From contig CAZXEM010000002.1 in the NCBI GenBank assembly GCA_964639875.1, positions 1-49,158 of the forward strand: a stretch of DNA of 49,158 bases, written 5' to 3'. The stretch comes from CAZQLW01 sp964639875 (GTDB lineage: Archaea > Nanobdellota > Nanobdellia > Woesearchaeales > GW2011-AR9). Within the stretch, counting starts at the first letter, position 1; every line of letters starts with the position of its first letter. Made by a program: the position numbers and the translations under genes. Of this stretch, positions 17,619-27,400 are shown in pieces. The notes below the pieces were generated by a model, which did no database searches, was not told where the DNA came from, and saw nothing but the letters and a program-made list of their open reading frames with translations.

Positions 17619-17744
17619 ATTGTTTTGAAGAGTTGAGATAAAGCTAGAATTTATGTGGTAATATTTTTTACTTATTAAACAAATTAATGTTGTAGCAGTT
17701 GATACTATGATATTTAATAACTAATGATTAGTTAAAAAAGAGTT

Positions 17745-18296
17745 ATGGATAAATTAGAGAACAGATTGATTAATGATGATGAGTGGAATAGATGCGGAAC
17801 ATGTGTAAATGCAAGAATTAATGGTTACGTTAATAATACAATTAAAATTGCATATCAAGAGGCGGGGTGGCCTAAGTCTAATGTAAAAAAGATAACGACC
17901 ACACTTTACGAAAGTATAAAAATTAAATTGTGTCCTCGTTCAAAATATTCTTTGCTAAGAAATATAGTCAAGAAAAAAATTAAAATAGAAACAAAGATGT
18001 TAAATTCACTTGAAAACACCCTTACAAAAATGAAAGAAGATTTCAAATCATACGAACAACACGCTTATAAAATTTCTGACCACGACATTTCTAATTATCA
18101 AAAAAAAATGTGGATGTTTGATAGTTTCAAAATAATTAAAACTCGCACATTAGAAACATATAAAGAAATGTTAAATGAGTTATTAGATAATTACCAAGAT
18201 GAATGCTCCTGGGAAGAAAAAAAATCCCAATTAATACTAATCGAAAAAGAATCTGATAATTATATTGACCAGTCATTTATAAATATTTTAAGATAA
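17745..18296 (+). CDS. hypothetical cytoplasmic protein, 183 aa
   Basis: I do not recognise this family. It is basic and helical with no signal peptide or membrane segment. The start of the protein has a short Cys pair (RCGTCVNA) and a further Cys near residue 63. It is divergent from the 775-aa surface gene and convergent with metG, with only 14 nt between the two stops. Codon use and AT content look like its neighbours. Confidence 0.6.
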   Translation: MDKLENRLINDDEWNRCGTCVNARINGYVNNTIKIAYQEAGWPKSNVKKITTTLYESIKIKLCPRSKYSLLRNIVKKKIKIETKMLNSLENTLTKMKEDFKSYEQHAYKISDHDISNYQKKMWMFDSFKIIKTRTLETYKEMLNELLDNYQDECSWEEKKSQLILIEKESDNYIDQSFINILR

Positions 18297-18310
18297 CATT
18301 AAAAAATAAG

Positions 18311-20386
18311 TCAACTAACTCTGCTACCTTCTTTAACGCCAGCAACAGTAACATCTTCAACTTTACTAGATAATACTTTATCGTTGTAAACAACTTTGCC
18401 ATCTTTAACATTAAGGTTAACCTTCTTAAAATCGTCAAAGGTTATTTCAGCAGAATTATTTTCCATCCCTGCAAAGGCAACTTCCTCTCCAACTTTAGTT
18501 TTGTCTACGTCAAGTAAAGCTACCGTATCAGTATCGTCAGCTGCAAGAACCATCGCTTCAGACTTTTCGCCACGCAACTTTGCAGGTTTCATGTTTACAC
18601 AGAAGACAACTTTCCTGCCCAACAATTCTTTGATAAGCATTTCTTTTTTAAGGCCCGCAACAACTTGTTTAATACCAATTTTTTTACCCAAATTAACTGT
18701 CAGTAAATATAAACTATCAGCGTTAGGATGATCTTTAACTTCTTTAATCTCACCGACGACAAGTTGTAATGGAAATCGTGCAGATTCTGGAACGGTTTCA
18801 ATTTTTTCAACAAGCAGTTCAACTTTTTTCAATTTACCTTGCCAAGAAAAATTTAAATCTTTCCAAAGAAGATTTTTTTCTCCAAGTGCAAGATAAATTT
18901 TCTGAGAAAAATCAGGTAAAATCGGGTTAACAATAATTGCTAAATTCTTTGCCAAATTGACACAGAAACCTACTTTTTGTTTACTTAAATCTGAATCTTT
19001 ATCTTTCCAAACTTCAGACTTTTGAAAGTATTGGTTACCCAAATCAGCAATTTGTAAAATTGTTTTTACAGCAATTTTAAAATCTTGTTTTTGATACTTT
19101 TCTTCAACAACTTTAAACAACCCGTTTAGTTCTTTAATCAGTTTTTTCTCGTCAGCAACAGCACTAATTCCGCCATAATTCTTCTCTGCAAAAACTAATG
19201 TCCGGTAACAAAAGTTCCCTAAATTTCCAACAAGAACATGATTAATTACAGCTTTAAAATCTTCAAAGTTTATGTCCAAATCAACAACTTTCTTATCTAA
19301 TCCTCGTGCATAATAAAATCTTAAACTTTCTGCAGGATATAATTTCAAAAAATCTTTTGCTGTAAAAAATGTCCCCCTACTTTTTGACATCTTTTTACCG
19401 TTAACATTAACAAAACCATGCACAGTTAATTTAGGGAGTGGAATTCCCATCGCCATTAACATTGCTGGCCAAAATAAGAAATGGAAATAAACAATATCTT
19501 TACCAATAAAATGGTGTACTTTTCCTTCAAACCAATAATCTTTCCAATTTAATTTTTTACGATTACAATAATTCTTTGTTGAAGAGATGTAACCAATTGG
19601 CGCATCTAACCAAACATAAAAGAATTTCTTCTCGCCAGTTTCTTTTTTTGAATCAGGAATTTCAAAACCGTAATAGGGTTCATCTCGAGAAATACACCAA
19701 TCGTCTAACCCTTTTTTAATCCAAGTGTTTAACCAGTTTTTAATCTCTGGTTGTAATTCAGATTTTGGATTTTTTATCCATTTTTTTAATTTATCTGAAA
19801 ATGAACTTAACTTGAAAAAGTAATGTTCACTTTCTTTTTGAAGAGGAGTTTTACCACACAAAGAACATTTAGGGTTAACTAAATCTGTACCTTTTAAAAT
19901 GATTCCACAACTTTCACAAACATCACCATATTGTTCAGCAGTTGTACAATGTGGACATGTTCCACGAACATACCTATCCGGTAAAGAACGGTTACAATCA
20001 TTACAGTAAATCACGTTCATTTTTTTAGTATAAATCAGTTTTTTTTTCTTCAACTCATTAAAAAAGTGTTCTGCCAATTCTTTATTTTCTTTTGAATCAG
20101 TATGATAATAATTATCAAAATTAATTAGATAAGAAGCAAAATCTTTTTTGTACTCTTTAGAAAACTTTTCAGCAAACTGTTTTGGTTCTTGACCAGCTTT
20201 TTTCGCATTAACTTCGATAGGAGTACCGTGCATGTCTGAAGCACAAATATATAAAGCGTCTTTATCTAAAGATTTTAAAAATCTTGAATAGATGTCTGCT
20301 TGAATATATTCCAAAAGGTGTCCAATATGTGCCAGTCCGTTTGCGGAAGGTAAAGCTGCAGTTACTACTATCTTTTGTTTTGCCAT
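18311..20386 (-). CDS. metG: methionyl-tRNA synthetase with C-terminal tRNA-binding domain
   Basis: This 691-aa enzyme charges tRNA-Met with methionine. It has the class I signature AHIGHLL (HIGH at 20-23) and KMSKS at 332-336. Two zinc-knuckle pairs fall between them in the connective-peptide insertion (CNDC/CPHC and CESC/CSLC), the arrangement seen in archaeal and some bacterial MetRS. The anticodon-binding helical domain follows. A C-terminal EMAPII/Trbp111-like OB-fold starts at about 540 (LVVGEIKEVKDHPNADSLY, then VNMKPAKLRG). In archaea this tRNA-binding domain is often a separate gene, so the fusion is worth noting. The promoter AACCTTTAAATAA sits about 25 nt before the ATG, predicting a nearly leaderless transcript. 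Confidence 0.97.
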   Translation of the reverse strand: MAKQKIVVTAALPSANGLAHIGHLLEYIQADIYSRFLKSLDKDALYICASDMHGTPIEVNAKKAGQEPKQFAEKFSKEYKKDFASYLINFDNYYHTDSKENKELAEHFFNELKKKKLIYTKKMNVIYCNDCNRSLPDRYVRGTCPHCTTAEQYGDVCESCGIILKGTDLVNPKCSLCGKTPLQKESEHYFFKLSSFSDKLKKWIKNPKSELQPEIKNWLNTWIKKGLDDWCISRDEPYYGFEIPDSKKETGEKKFFYVWLDAPIGYISSTKNYCNRKKLNWKDYWFEGKVHHFIGKDIVYFHFLFWPAMLMAMGIPLPKLTVHGFVNVNGKKMSKSRGTFFTAKDFLKLYPAESLRFYYARGLDKKVVDLDINFEDFKAVINHVLVGNLGNFCYRTLVFAEKNYGGISAVADEKKLIKELNGLFKVVEEKYQKQDFKIAVKTILQIADLGNQYFQKSEVWKDKDSDLSKQKVGFCVNLAKNLAIIVNPILPDFSQKIYLALGEKNLLWKDLNFSWQGKLKKVELLVEKIETVPESARFPLQLVVGEIKEVKDHPNADSLYLLTVNLGKKIGIKQVVAGLKKEMLIKELLGRKVVFCVNMKPAKLRGEKSEAMVLAADDTDTVALLDVDKTKVGEEVAFAGMENNSAEITFDDFKKVNLNVKDGKVVYNDKVLSSKVEDVTVAGVKEGSRVS

Positions 20387-20410
20387 TTTTAATTAAGAAG
20401 GTATATTTGT

Positions 20411-20423
20411 TTATTTAAAGGTT
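20411..20423 (-). promoter_or_regulatory. BRE/TATA box of metG
   Basis: The minus strand reads AACCTTTAAATAA. Its downstream edge is 25 nt from the metG start codon, so transcription should begin at or next to the ATG. Confidence 0.6.
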
Positions 20424-20466
20424 GTTATAAAAAAATTAAAAAGAAAAAAAGAAAATATAAGTACAA

Positions 20467-21795
20467 TTATCTAATACAAGCACCATCACGACATCCAGAT
20501 TGACAATCAATTGCAACTTCATCTAAATGGTTACTGTTACACACTTTTTCCAACAATTTAGCTGAGCCAATACATTTATCTTCATTGATTAACACAGAAT
20601 TAGTAGTACCTATCAATTCTACCCAAGATTTTCTATAAATGTCAACAGGACCTTTATCTTTATCGGAACAAATTGCATCTTTCCCTTCTTCACGAGAAAT
20701 ACAAGCACCATCACGACATCCGTAAGGACACAAATAGTCATAACTAACCCCTACCACTCCATTTTGACAATGAAATTCAGCAAGACCTAATCCTTCATTT
20801 TGCGGAAGTGCATTTAAAAGATGATCATAACAATAATCATTTCTTTTAACTTTAACCCCATTAATATTCAAACCGCCAGTAGTCCCTTTCATAAAATATT
20901 CTGAACCTTTATCAGTATCAATACAACTAGAAGTAGTTGCTAGTACCGGGTCAGTTTCAGTTGTTTCTGGTACCATAACATCAACAACCCTAACACAAGC
21001 ACCATCACGACAAGCAGTTCCAGTAGTACATTCATAATAGTAAGCATGGACCCTTTCTTCTGAATCACATTGTTCTTCAGCGATCCAACTTCCAGTAAGT
21101 AATTCTGCTCCACCATCTTTATCAGTACAATAATCTGAGGAGGTAATAATTTCGGTTTTATCTGCGTTCCAACCAGAAGTCTTACTTTTAATGTAAATAT
21201 TGTCACCATCACGGTCTAAACACATTCTTTCTTCTGCCTGTCCTTCAGCGGCACTAACTAGTTCAGGAGTGGTAGGTGGACGAAGATTACATTCATTAGT
21301 TCTAACATCACACCCATAACCATGACAATTGTCAGCCATAGTTTGTACAGAATTACCACCCACACACTTTCGCCAAAGGATTGTTCCTTCTTGAGTACAT
21401 AAAGGATTTCCAACAGAAATTTGTTGTTCGCCATTAAGAACCAGGATTTTTTTACCTTCATTACGACAAGAGATCTTAGATAATGGTTCAACTTTACCAA
21501 CACTAGCAGCTTCTAATCCAGAAAATTCTTTCCCTCTTCTTGAAACCAATAGTTTTTTCGCAGCTAAGGCCCTCCTTCTTAAATCATTTTTTGTTTGTGT
21601 ATAATAACTTTGTCCAGTGACGGCTTCAGCTGTTTCTACAGTTTCACCTTCAACAACGACTACTTCTAATTGACTATCAGATAATTTGTTCAGTTCCGAA
21701 TTCAACTCTTCTTCAGAAGATACATTTTCTGTATTACAACCAACTAAGAATGATACCAATATAACTACTCCTAAAAACATTAACATCTTTTTCAT
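20467..21795 (-). CDS. lipoprotein with three Cys-rich GCRDGAC repeats, 442 aa
   Basis: The N-terminus is a lipoprotein-type signal (MKKMLMFLGVVILVSFLVGC) with C20 as the likely lipid-modified residue. After a linker, three repeats of about 75-90 residues begin near 191, 288 and 375. Each opens with C-x-D-x-D-x-G, has an inner D-x-C and closes with CRDGAC[IV]; an earlier CHGYGCDVRTNEC looks like a degenerate copy. The spacing of cysteines suggests disulfide-bonded extracellular modules. The gene is monocistronic, with an RBS (AGAGGTG) 9 nt before the ATG, and divergent from the coiled-coil gene at 21916. The ligand or partner is unknown. Confidence 0.8.
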   Translation of the reverse strand: MKKMLMFLGVVILVSFLVGCNTENVSSEEELNSELNKLSDSQLEVVVVEGETVETAEAVTGQSYYTQTKNDLRRRALAAKKLLVSRRGKEFSGLEAASVGKVEPLSKISCRNEGKKILVLNGEQQISVGNPLCTQEGTILWRKCVGGNSVQTMADNCHGYGCDVRTNECNLRPPTTPELVSAAEGQAEERMCLDRDGDNIYIKSKTSGWNADKTEIITSSDYCTDKDGGAELLTGSWIAEEQCDSEERVHAYYYECTTGTACRDGACVRVVDVMVPETTETDPVLATTSSCIDTDKGSEYFMKGTTGGLNINGVKVKRNDYCYDHLLNALPQNEGLGLAEFHCQNGVVGVSYDYLCPYGCRDGACISREEGKDAICSDKDKGPVDIYRKSWVELIGTTNSVLINEDKCIGSAKLLEKVCNSNHLDEVAIDCQSGCRDGACIR

Positions 21796-21880
21796 TTAAA
21801 AACACCTCTTTAAGTTTATGTTAAAGAAAGAAAAGATAATATATAAATGTTATTACAACTTGATCTAAAAAAAGAAAGAA

Positions 21881-21891
21881 ACTTTTAAATA
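21881..21891 (+). promoter_or_regulatory. TATA box of the 423-aa coiled-coil gene
   Basis: ACTTTTAAATA lies 25 nt before the ATG at 21916, the standard archaeal distance for a leaderless mRNA. No ribosome-binding site is seen. Confidence 0.5.
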
Positions 21892-21915
21892 AAGCCTCTA
21901 CTAAAAAATATATTA

Positions 21916-23187
21916 ATGTTTAATTTCATTAAAAAACTGTTCGCGGACAAAGAACCTGAACAAGCAGAAGTTGCTTTAGAACAGTTAGAATCCTGGATAA
22001 ACGAAAAAACAGCTCAATTAAACTTTAATAATTTCTTTCAAGAATATTTTGAAAAAATCATTGAAATTAAAAAAAATCTGCAAGACAAATTGGCAGATTT
22101 AAAAGTTGCAGAAGTGCCGAAAGAACACAAAAATGTTGAACACCGAATAAGAAATATTGTTAAAGGTCATAAAGACCAATACGCACGAGAAATCGAGATA
22201 TTTCTGGAAAATTTAGATTTATTAAAAAAAGAAAAATTTTCTGCACTTGAAGATTATCAAGAAGTTATCAGATATAACAAAAAACTTGACAAAAGTATTG
22301 AAAGTGTTGCTAAACGAACATCTAAAAGTTATCAAGCAGCGCAACACCTTTATTTTAAACCGGTAGAAGAAGTATTCAAACTTATGGGTGAACTTAATTT
22401 ATTAGTGAAAAATTTTAATAAAAATGATTATGATAAAAAGGTTGAAAAAATTGAAGAACTTAAAAATTTAACAATCCAATTAGAAGACGAAATTAAGAAA
22501 AAGAAAGATTTTCAGGAACAAATTAAAAGTAAAGAAGAACTGTTAAAAAATAAAAATGAAGAAGCTAATAATAAACAGAAACAATTAGAACAATTAAAAG
22601 AGAGTAAAGAGTACAAAAATCATTTAAAACTGAAAAATAAAAAAGAAGAATTAGAAAAGAAAATTAAGGAACTTAACGACCAAATTTATGCATATTTTTC
22701 TAAGTTAACTAAAGCGTTCAAAAGATACGAAAGAGTAGCTTTAGATGATAAACTTATTAAAAAATATTTAGAGAATAATGTCCAAACATTCTGGGAGGAT
22801 ACAGAACTAAAAGTTTCTGAAATTCTAGAGGGGTTAAAAAAATCTTTATCAGGAGATTCTTTACAATTTGATGAGAAACAAAAAAATAAATTTTTAGAAA
22901 TTATTAGTAGAGGAAGTGAAGATTTTTTTCAAAAATTTAAAGATGAATATAACAAATTAAATGGTTTGGTAGAAGCTATCGTTAATGAAATTAAATGTAA
23001 TAAAATCATTGATGAAATTGAAAATGTTAATTCTGAAAATAAAAATGTTAATGAAAAAATTAGTAGAATCGAAACTGAAATTAAAGAAATAAAATCAAAA
23101 TTAGAAAAAATTGATTTAAGTAAGTTAAAAAGTGAAATTAAAATAAAGGTTGAAGAAGTTTTTGATATAGAAATTAAATTAAATTAA
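21916..23187 (+). CDS. coiled-coil cytoplasmic protein, 423 aa
   Basis: This Lys/Glu-rich protein has no signal peptide. Long heptad-like helices occupy about 170-260 and 365-415, separated by a helical globular part. No catalytic motif is visible and I do not recognise a named family. It precedes the pilin-like/giant pair (23316-34695), but the 128-bp gap contains a TATA box for that pair, so they are probably separate transcripts. A scaffold or cytoskeletal role is only a guess from the coiled coils. Confidence 0.75.
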   Translation: MFNFIKKLFADKEPEQAEVALEQLESWINEKTAQLNFNNFFQEYFEKIIEIKKNLQDKLADLKVAEVPKEHKNVEHRIRNIVKGHKDQYAREIEIFLENLDLLKKEKFSALEDYQEVIRYNKKLDKSIESVAKRTSKSYQAAQHLYFKPVEEVFKLMGELNLLVKNFNKNDYDKKVEKIEELKNLTIQLEDEIKKKKDFQEQIKSKEELLKNKNEEANNKQKQLEQLKESKEYKNHLKLKNKKEELEKKIKELNDQIYAYFSKLTKAFKRYERVALDDKLIKKYLENNVQTFWEDTELKVSEILEGLKKSLSGDSLQFDEKQKNKFLEIISRGSEDFFQKFKDEYNKLNGLVEAIVNEIKCNKIIDEIENVNSENKNVNEKISRIETEIKEIKSKLEKIDLSKLKSEIKIKVEEVFDIEIKLN

Positions 23188-23275
23188 ATTAAATTCTTAA
23201 TTATAATTGATTTTTGGTATATAACATATTAAAAAATCTCTTTATGATTAATTTTAAATTATTTCTCAAATGAAA

Positions 23276-23287
23276 AGTTATATAAAG
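23276..23287 (+). promoter_or_regulatory. TATA box of the pilin-like/3411-aa operon
   Basis: AGTTATATAAAG lies about 28-40 nt upstream of the ATG at 23316. It would drive both the 380-aa and 3411-aa genes. Confidence 0.5.
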
Positions 23288-23315
23288 TAAAATAGAGTTC
23301 TTTATACTAAATAAA

Positions 23316-24458
23316 ATGAAAAAGAGGGGACAGATAACTATATTTTTGATAGTTGGGATTCTTATTCTAGTTTTAGCTTCAATAATTCTTTACTTTGTTA
23401 ATACAAGTACCATTGACAATATTTCTACCGAAGACGCAAAAACAAGCTCATTTCAGTGGCAGAAGAACTCTTTTGTAGATCAAATAGAAAATTGTTTAGA
23501 AGAAACCAGCCAATTAGGGATAGGTCTTCTCGCAATTAATGGGGGGATAATTTATCCAGAAGAAGATAGTTCAATCTTGTTAACTGATAATGGGATGATT
23601 AATTATGTTTATTTAAACCAAATGTTAGGACTTGACATGAACAAAATGGAACTGGACTTAGCAGAATTTATTGAATTAAATGTTGATCATTGTTTAGAAG
23701 ATTTTACTAATTTTGCTAAACAAAATGTGATCATTCTTCCAATATTTACTGAAATTGAAGCAAAAACAAACATTCATAGTTCAGTTGTTTCCGTAAATCT
23801 AAAATTACCATTCAAAATAACATTACCAAACGAAAACGTATTAGATATTGACACTTTTAAGATAATGGTACATTGTAATTTAGGTGATATGGTAAAAACT
23901 GCCGAAACCATTGCTGAACTTCATCATCAAGGTAAAATCAATGATTACATTTACAATTATACTTATTATCCAACAATTTTACCATACAACGAAATTACGA
24001 CCATATATACCATTACTGATACAAAAAAGCTACTAAATGACGAAACTCCGCTTGCTTTAAGTTTTGCAGTCTTGGAAGAAAAAACTTCTCGATATTTACC
24101 AAAATTAGATTACGTTTCTGATTTTACTTTAAGGGTAGATGATAGATTAGAATATACACTAACTGCTAAAGATGAAGATAATCAAATATTAACTTATAGT
24201 TCAGATAATTCAGAATTCCCGGTAACAGTAGATGGAGAAATTAATCTTATTGTTACTAAAAAAGGTAAGTTTGAAATTAAATTTACGGTTGAAGATGAAG
24301 ATGGTAATAAAGATTCTCAAGATGTCACCATTAACGTTTTAGAAAAACGCTCATCGCCAGCACCGATTGAAGATGTACCTGAACCAACAGAAGAAGATTG
24401 GGAATATGATGAACAACAAGCATTATTGTTAGAAGAAGAATTGGGGTTAATGAATTGA
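23316..24458 (+). CDS. pilin-like RGQ-signal secreted protein, 380 aa
   Basis: MKKRGQITIFLIVGILILVL is a class III, pilin-like signal with probable processing near G5. Residues about 45-160 match the Cys-pair domain of the 775-aa protein (ENCLEETSQLG, GGIIYP, VDHCLEDFTNF), so the two are paralogues, this one shorter. A cadherin/Ig-like domain follows at about 270-345 (YTLTAKDEDNQ, FTVEDEDGNKD), then an acidic tail. The 3411-aa gene starts one base after the stop (TGA-A-ATG), the same spacing as in the 775-aa/1166-aa pair. It could display, anchor or export the giant; that partnership is inferred from order only. Confidence 0.8.
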   Translation: MKKRGQITIFLIVGILILVLASIILYFVNTSTIDNISTEDAKTSSFQWQKNSFVDQIENCLEETSQLGIGLLAINGGIIYPEEDSSILLTDNGMINYVYLNQMLGLDMNKMELDLAEFIELNVDHCLEDFTNFAKQNVIILPIFTEIEAKTNIHSSVVSVNLKLPFKITLPNENVLDIDTFKIMVHCNLGDMVKTAETIAELHHQGKINDYIYNYTYYPTILPYNEITTIYTITDTKKLLNDETPLALSFAVLEEKTSRYLPKLDYVSDFTLRVDDRLEYTLTAKDEDNQILTYSSDNSEFPVTVDGEINLIVTKKGKFEIKFTVEDEDGNKDSQDVTINVLEKRSSPAPIEDVPEPTEEDWEYDEQQALLLEEELGLMN

Positions 24459-24459
24459 A

Positions 24460-27400
24460 ATGAGTATTAAACAAAATAAAATAATTGCACTTTTGGTAAT
24501 TGTCCTATTTTTAATGCCTCCGTTTAATCTTGCTGATGAACCTGCTCCTGTAGTTGCTGCTCCATCTGGTGGAGGTGCGCCAAGTGTTGTTGGAACTCCA
24601 GCAGGGACACCAGATTTTTCTAGTATGACACCGGCTGATCAAGCAGCACAACTTAAAAAAGTGTATGATCCAGCCCTGGCAAAAGAATTTTTTGCCAAAC
24701 CAGAAAATGTTGGTTTAGAACCAGAAGTTGATGCTCAATATTTTAGTGATAAAAACAATATTGGTGATAATCCTGAAGCAGATGATAAATTCTTTTCAGG
24801 AAGTTATGATGATAAAAATGCTAAAGCAACAAGTAGAGAAAATTTTGATACCCATAAAGAGTCAGCAAGTAAATATTTAACTGATAAGTTTAAAGGCCCT
24901 TATACTGTTGGAGAATTAGCTAAAGATTTCTTTTTTGACCCCGGAGATCCTGAAAAAGGTGGTGGTTCAATTGTTAATAATGGAAAAACAATCAAGTTTG
25001 ACCAGTATAAAGAGGACCAGAAAATTAAAAGTATTGAAACTACCCCTGACGGTTTTCTTATTGTAAGAGAGAATGAGGGAATTACGCATGATATCCAAAT
25101 TAAAGGTACAGCTGAAAACGAAATTGTTTACGATCCTAAATCTGGCCAGTTAAGTTTTAAATCTCCGGATGGAAAAGTGCAAGATTTTACTATTCGTAGC
25201 GAAGATCAAAAAAATGTTGAATTCAATTTAAAGAAAGACGGAACGATAGAAGTTCTCGGACCGGTTAAAGGCAGTGCCATAGTTAATGAGCGCTTAGTTG
25301 AATTTAATAATCATGTTGGAAAATTAGTTCTATCTTCTAATGGTGATATATCTGCAGAAAACGCGGAAGTTATTACGCCAAGAATTTATGCTGACGGACA
25401 TTTTACTAAAAAAGGTGATGAGATTGAAGCACGAGCTCATGGAGATATAAACAGAGGTAATTTAAATCCTAAGGATGGTCAAACAGTTATTCTTGATAGA
25501 ACAACTAATGTAGGAGTAAAAACTCAGGGTCAAGTTGAAAAGAATAAAGTTAAAATTCATCTTGACAAATTTTCTCCAGATTCAGAATTTGCCCCTAAAC
25601 CAGAACCTCAACCAACAGCAGCAGAAACCGCAGTTGCCAAGAATATTGCAACTCCCGAAGAAAAAGCTGCCGTTACTGCAGAAACAGCTGCGAAAAGACA
25701 AGTAGAAGCAGAACAAGCACGACAAAGTGCAAGAAATTTAAAACTTGCTAAAGGAGATTTAGGGGAGAATGCAGAAGTTTGGATTAAAAAAGATAAAAAT
25801 AATCAAGTAGTTGTAACTGCTAAAGGTAAAGTTAATGTTGGCAAGTATCATTATAAGGGAACGTCTCTTCCGCCAGCACTTGATAATTACGAACCACAAT
25901 TTACAGGTAAAAATGGTAAATCTGAATTTGATGCTAACCTAGGTGTTACTGCAGTTGTTAACGTTAGAGGTCAAGCAAATTATCAAGATCGACAATATAG
26001 TAAGATTGATTCTCAACAGGATGGTTCGTCAATGAAAATTACTCGTGATGGTGGTAATGAAAAAGATGTTATAGTAGCTAACTGTTTTTTATGTAGTAAA
26101 GGTAAAGTTATGGACATTAGTAAAAATGTTTACCTTACAGATCCAAGTACAGGAATTTCAGATTCAATAAATTCAAGGCAACTTAACATTGAAGTTAAGA
26201 TGGAAGAAAACGAAATGAGTTACAGTTATTCCACTGCAAGTTTAGGTAAATTAGCCGAACTACAAACGGGGGGCAGTAAAGTTGCAATTGGTCGAGATTT
26301 ATTAATGAAAGTCCCTTGTGGTGATAAAGAATGTAATCTCCAATTTGCAAAAGATGAAAATAATAATCTTATTGGCCATTATGAACATTATGATCTTGAA
26401 ACAAAACAAGTTTCTGCTCCCGTAAAAATTGATTTAAATGTTGGTGAAGTTTTAGGGAATCCGACCATTGTAACTTCTGAAAAAAATATTGAAGAGTTAG
26501 AAAAACTTGAAGCTCTTATTGCTAGTGGTAAAGGTAAAGTTAAAAATTTAGCGGGACTTAAATTTGATAAAGATCCACAACTGCGAGCACATTTGCTTAA
26601 AAAATATGGATTAGATGTTAGCCTTCTTGGTAATGAGAAATATTTAGAAAAAGTTGTCAAAGCAGTTAATTACCGTGAAAAAGCTGATAAATATTTGCAA
26701 AGATTAAGAGATGAGGGTATTGAAATTGATGATAATGGTCAACCATTAACTACTGAGGCAGCGGAAGCAATTAATAAGTTAACTAAAGGTAAAGGTAAAA
26801 AATTGTGGTGGTACACCGCTGCTATGATGCAAGTTAATAAAGCTAAAATTGCTGAAGTGCAAGCAATAAGATCATCTTGTGTTGAAGGTGAAAGTTGTCA
26901 GTTAAGTCCGGAAGAGGCTAAAAAACAAGAAAAAAATCTTAAAAAAGAAGTTAACAAATTTAGTAAAATTAGAAAAGTTCTCATTGAAGAAGATCGAGTA
27001 AAAAAAGTAAAACGAGATATTAAAAATGGTGTAGTGCCAGAAACGGCTCAGATAGATTTTCAACGTGCAAAAGAATTAAAAGGTGATAGAGAGGGGGTCC
27101 GGATCGAAATTTGGGAGAAAGAAAATGAAATTAACAGAATTGATGAACAAATCAAAATTTTAGAAAAAAAAGGCAATTCAGAAGCACTAGAGGAAATTTA
27201 TCAACTGGAAGAAGAAAGAGAAAAACAAGACATGGATCTACTTTCATTAAAAGATGAAAAAATTAAGTTGGATAGTGAAGTTGGAAAGATTGTTGCTTCT
27301 TATACTAAAAATCGACCGGACCTTGCTGTAGACTTAGCTTTAGAATCTGGCCGTACAGGTTTAGCAAATAATATTAACAGAGATATTTTAGTCCATTATG

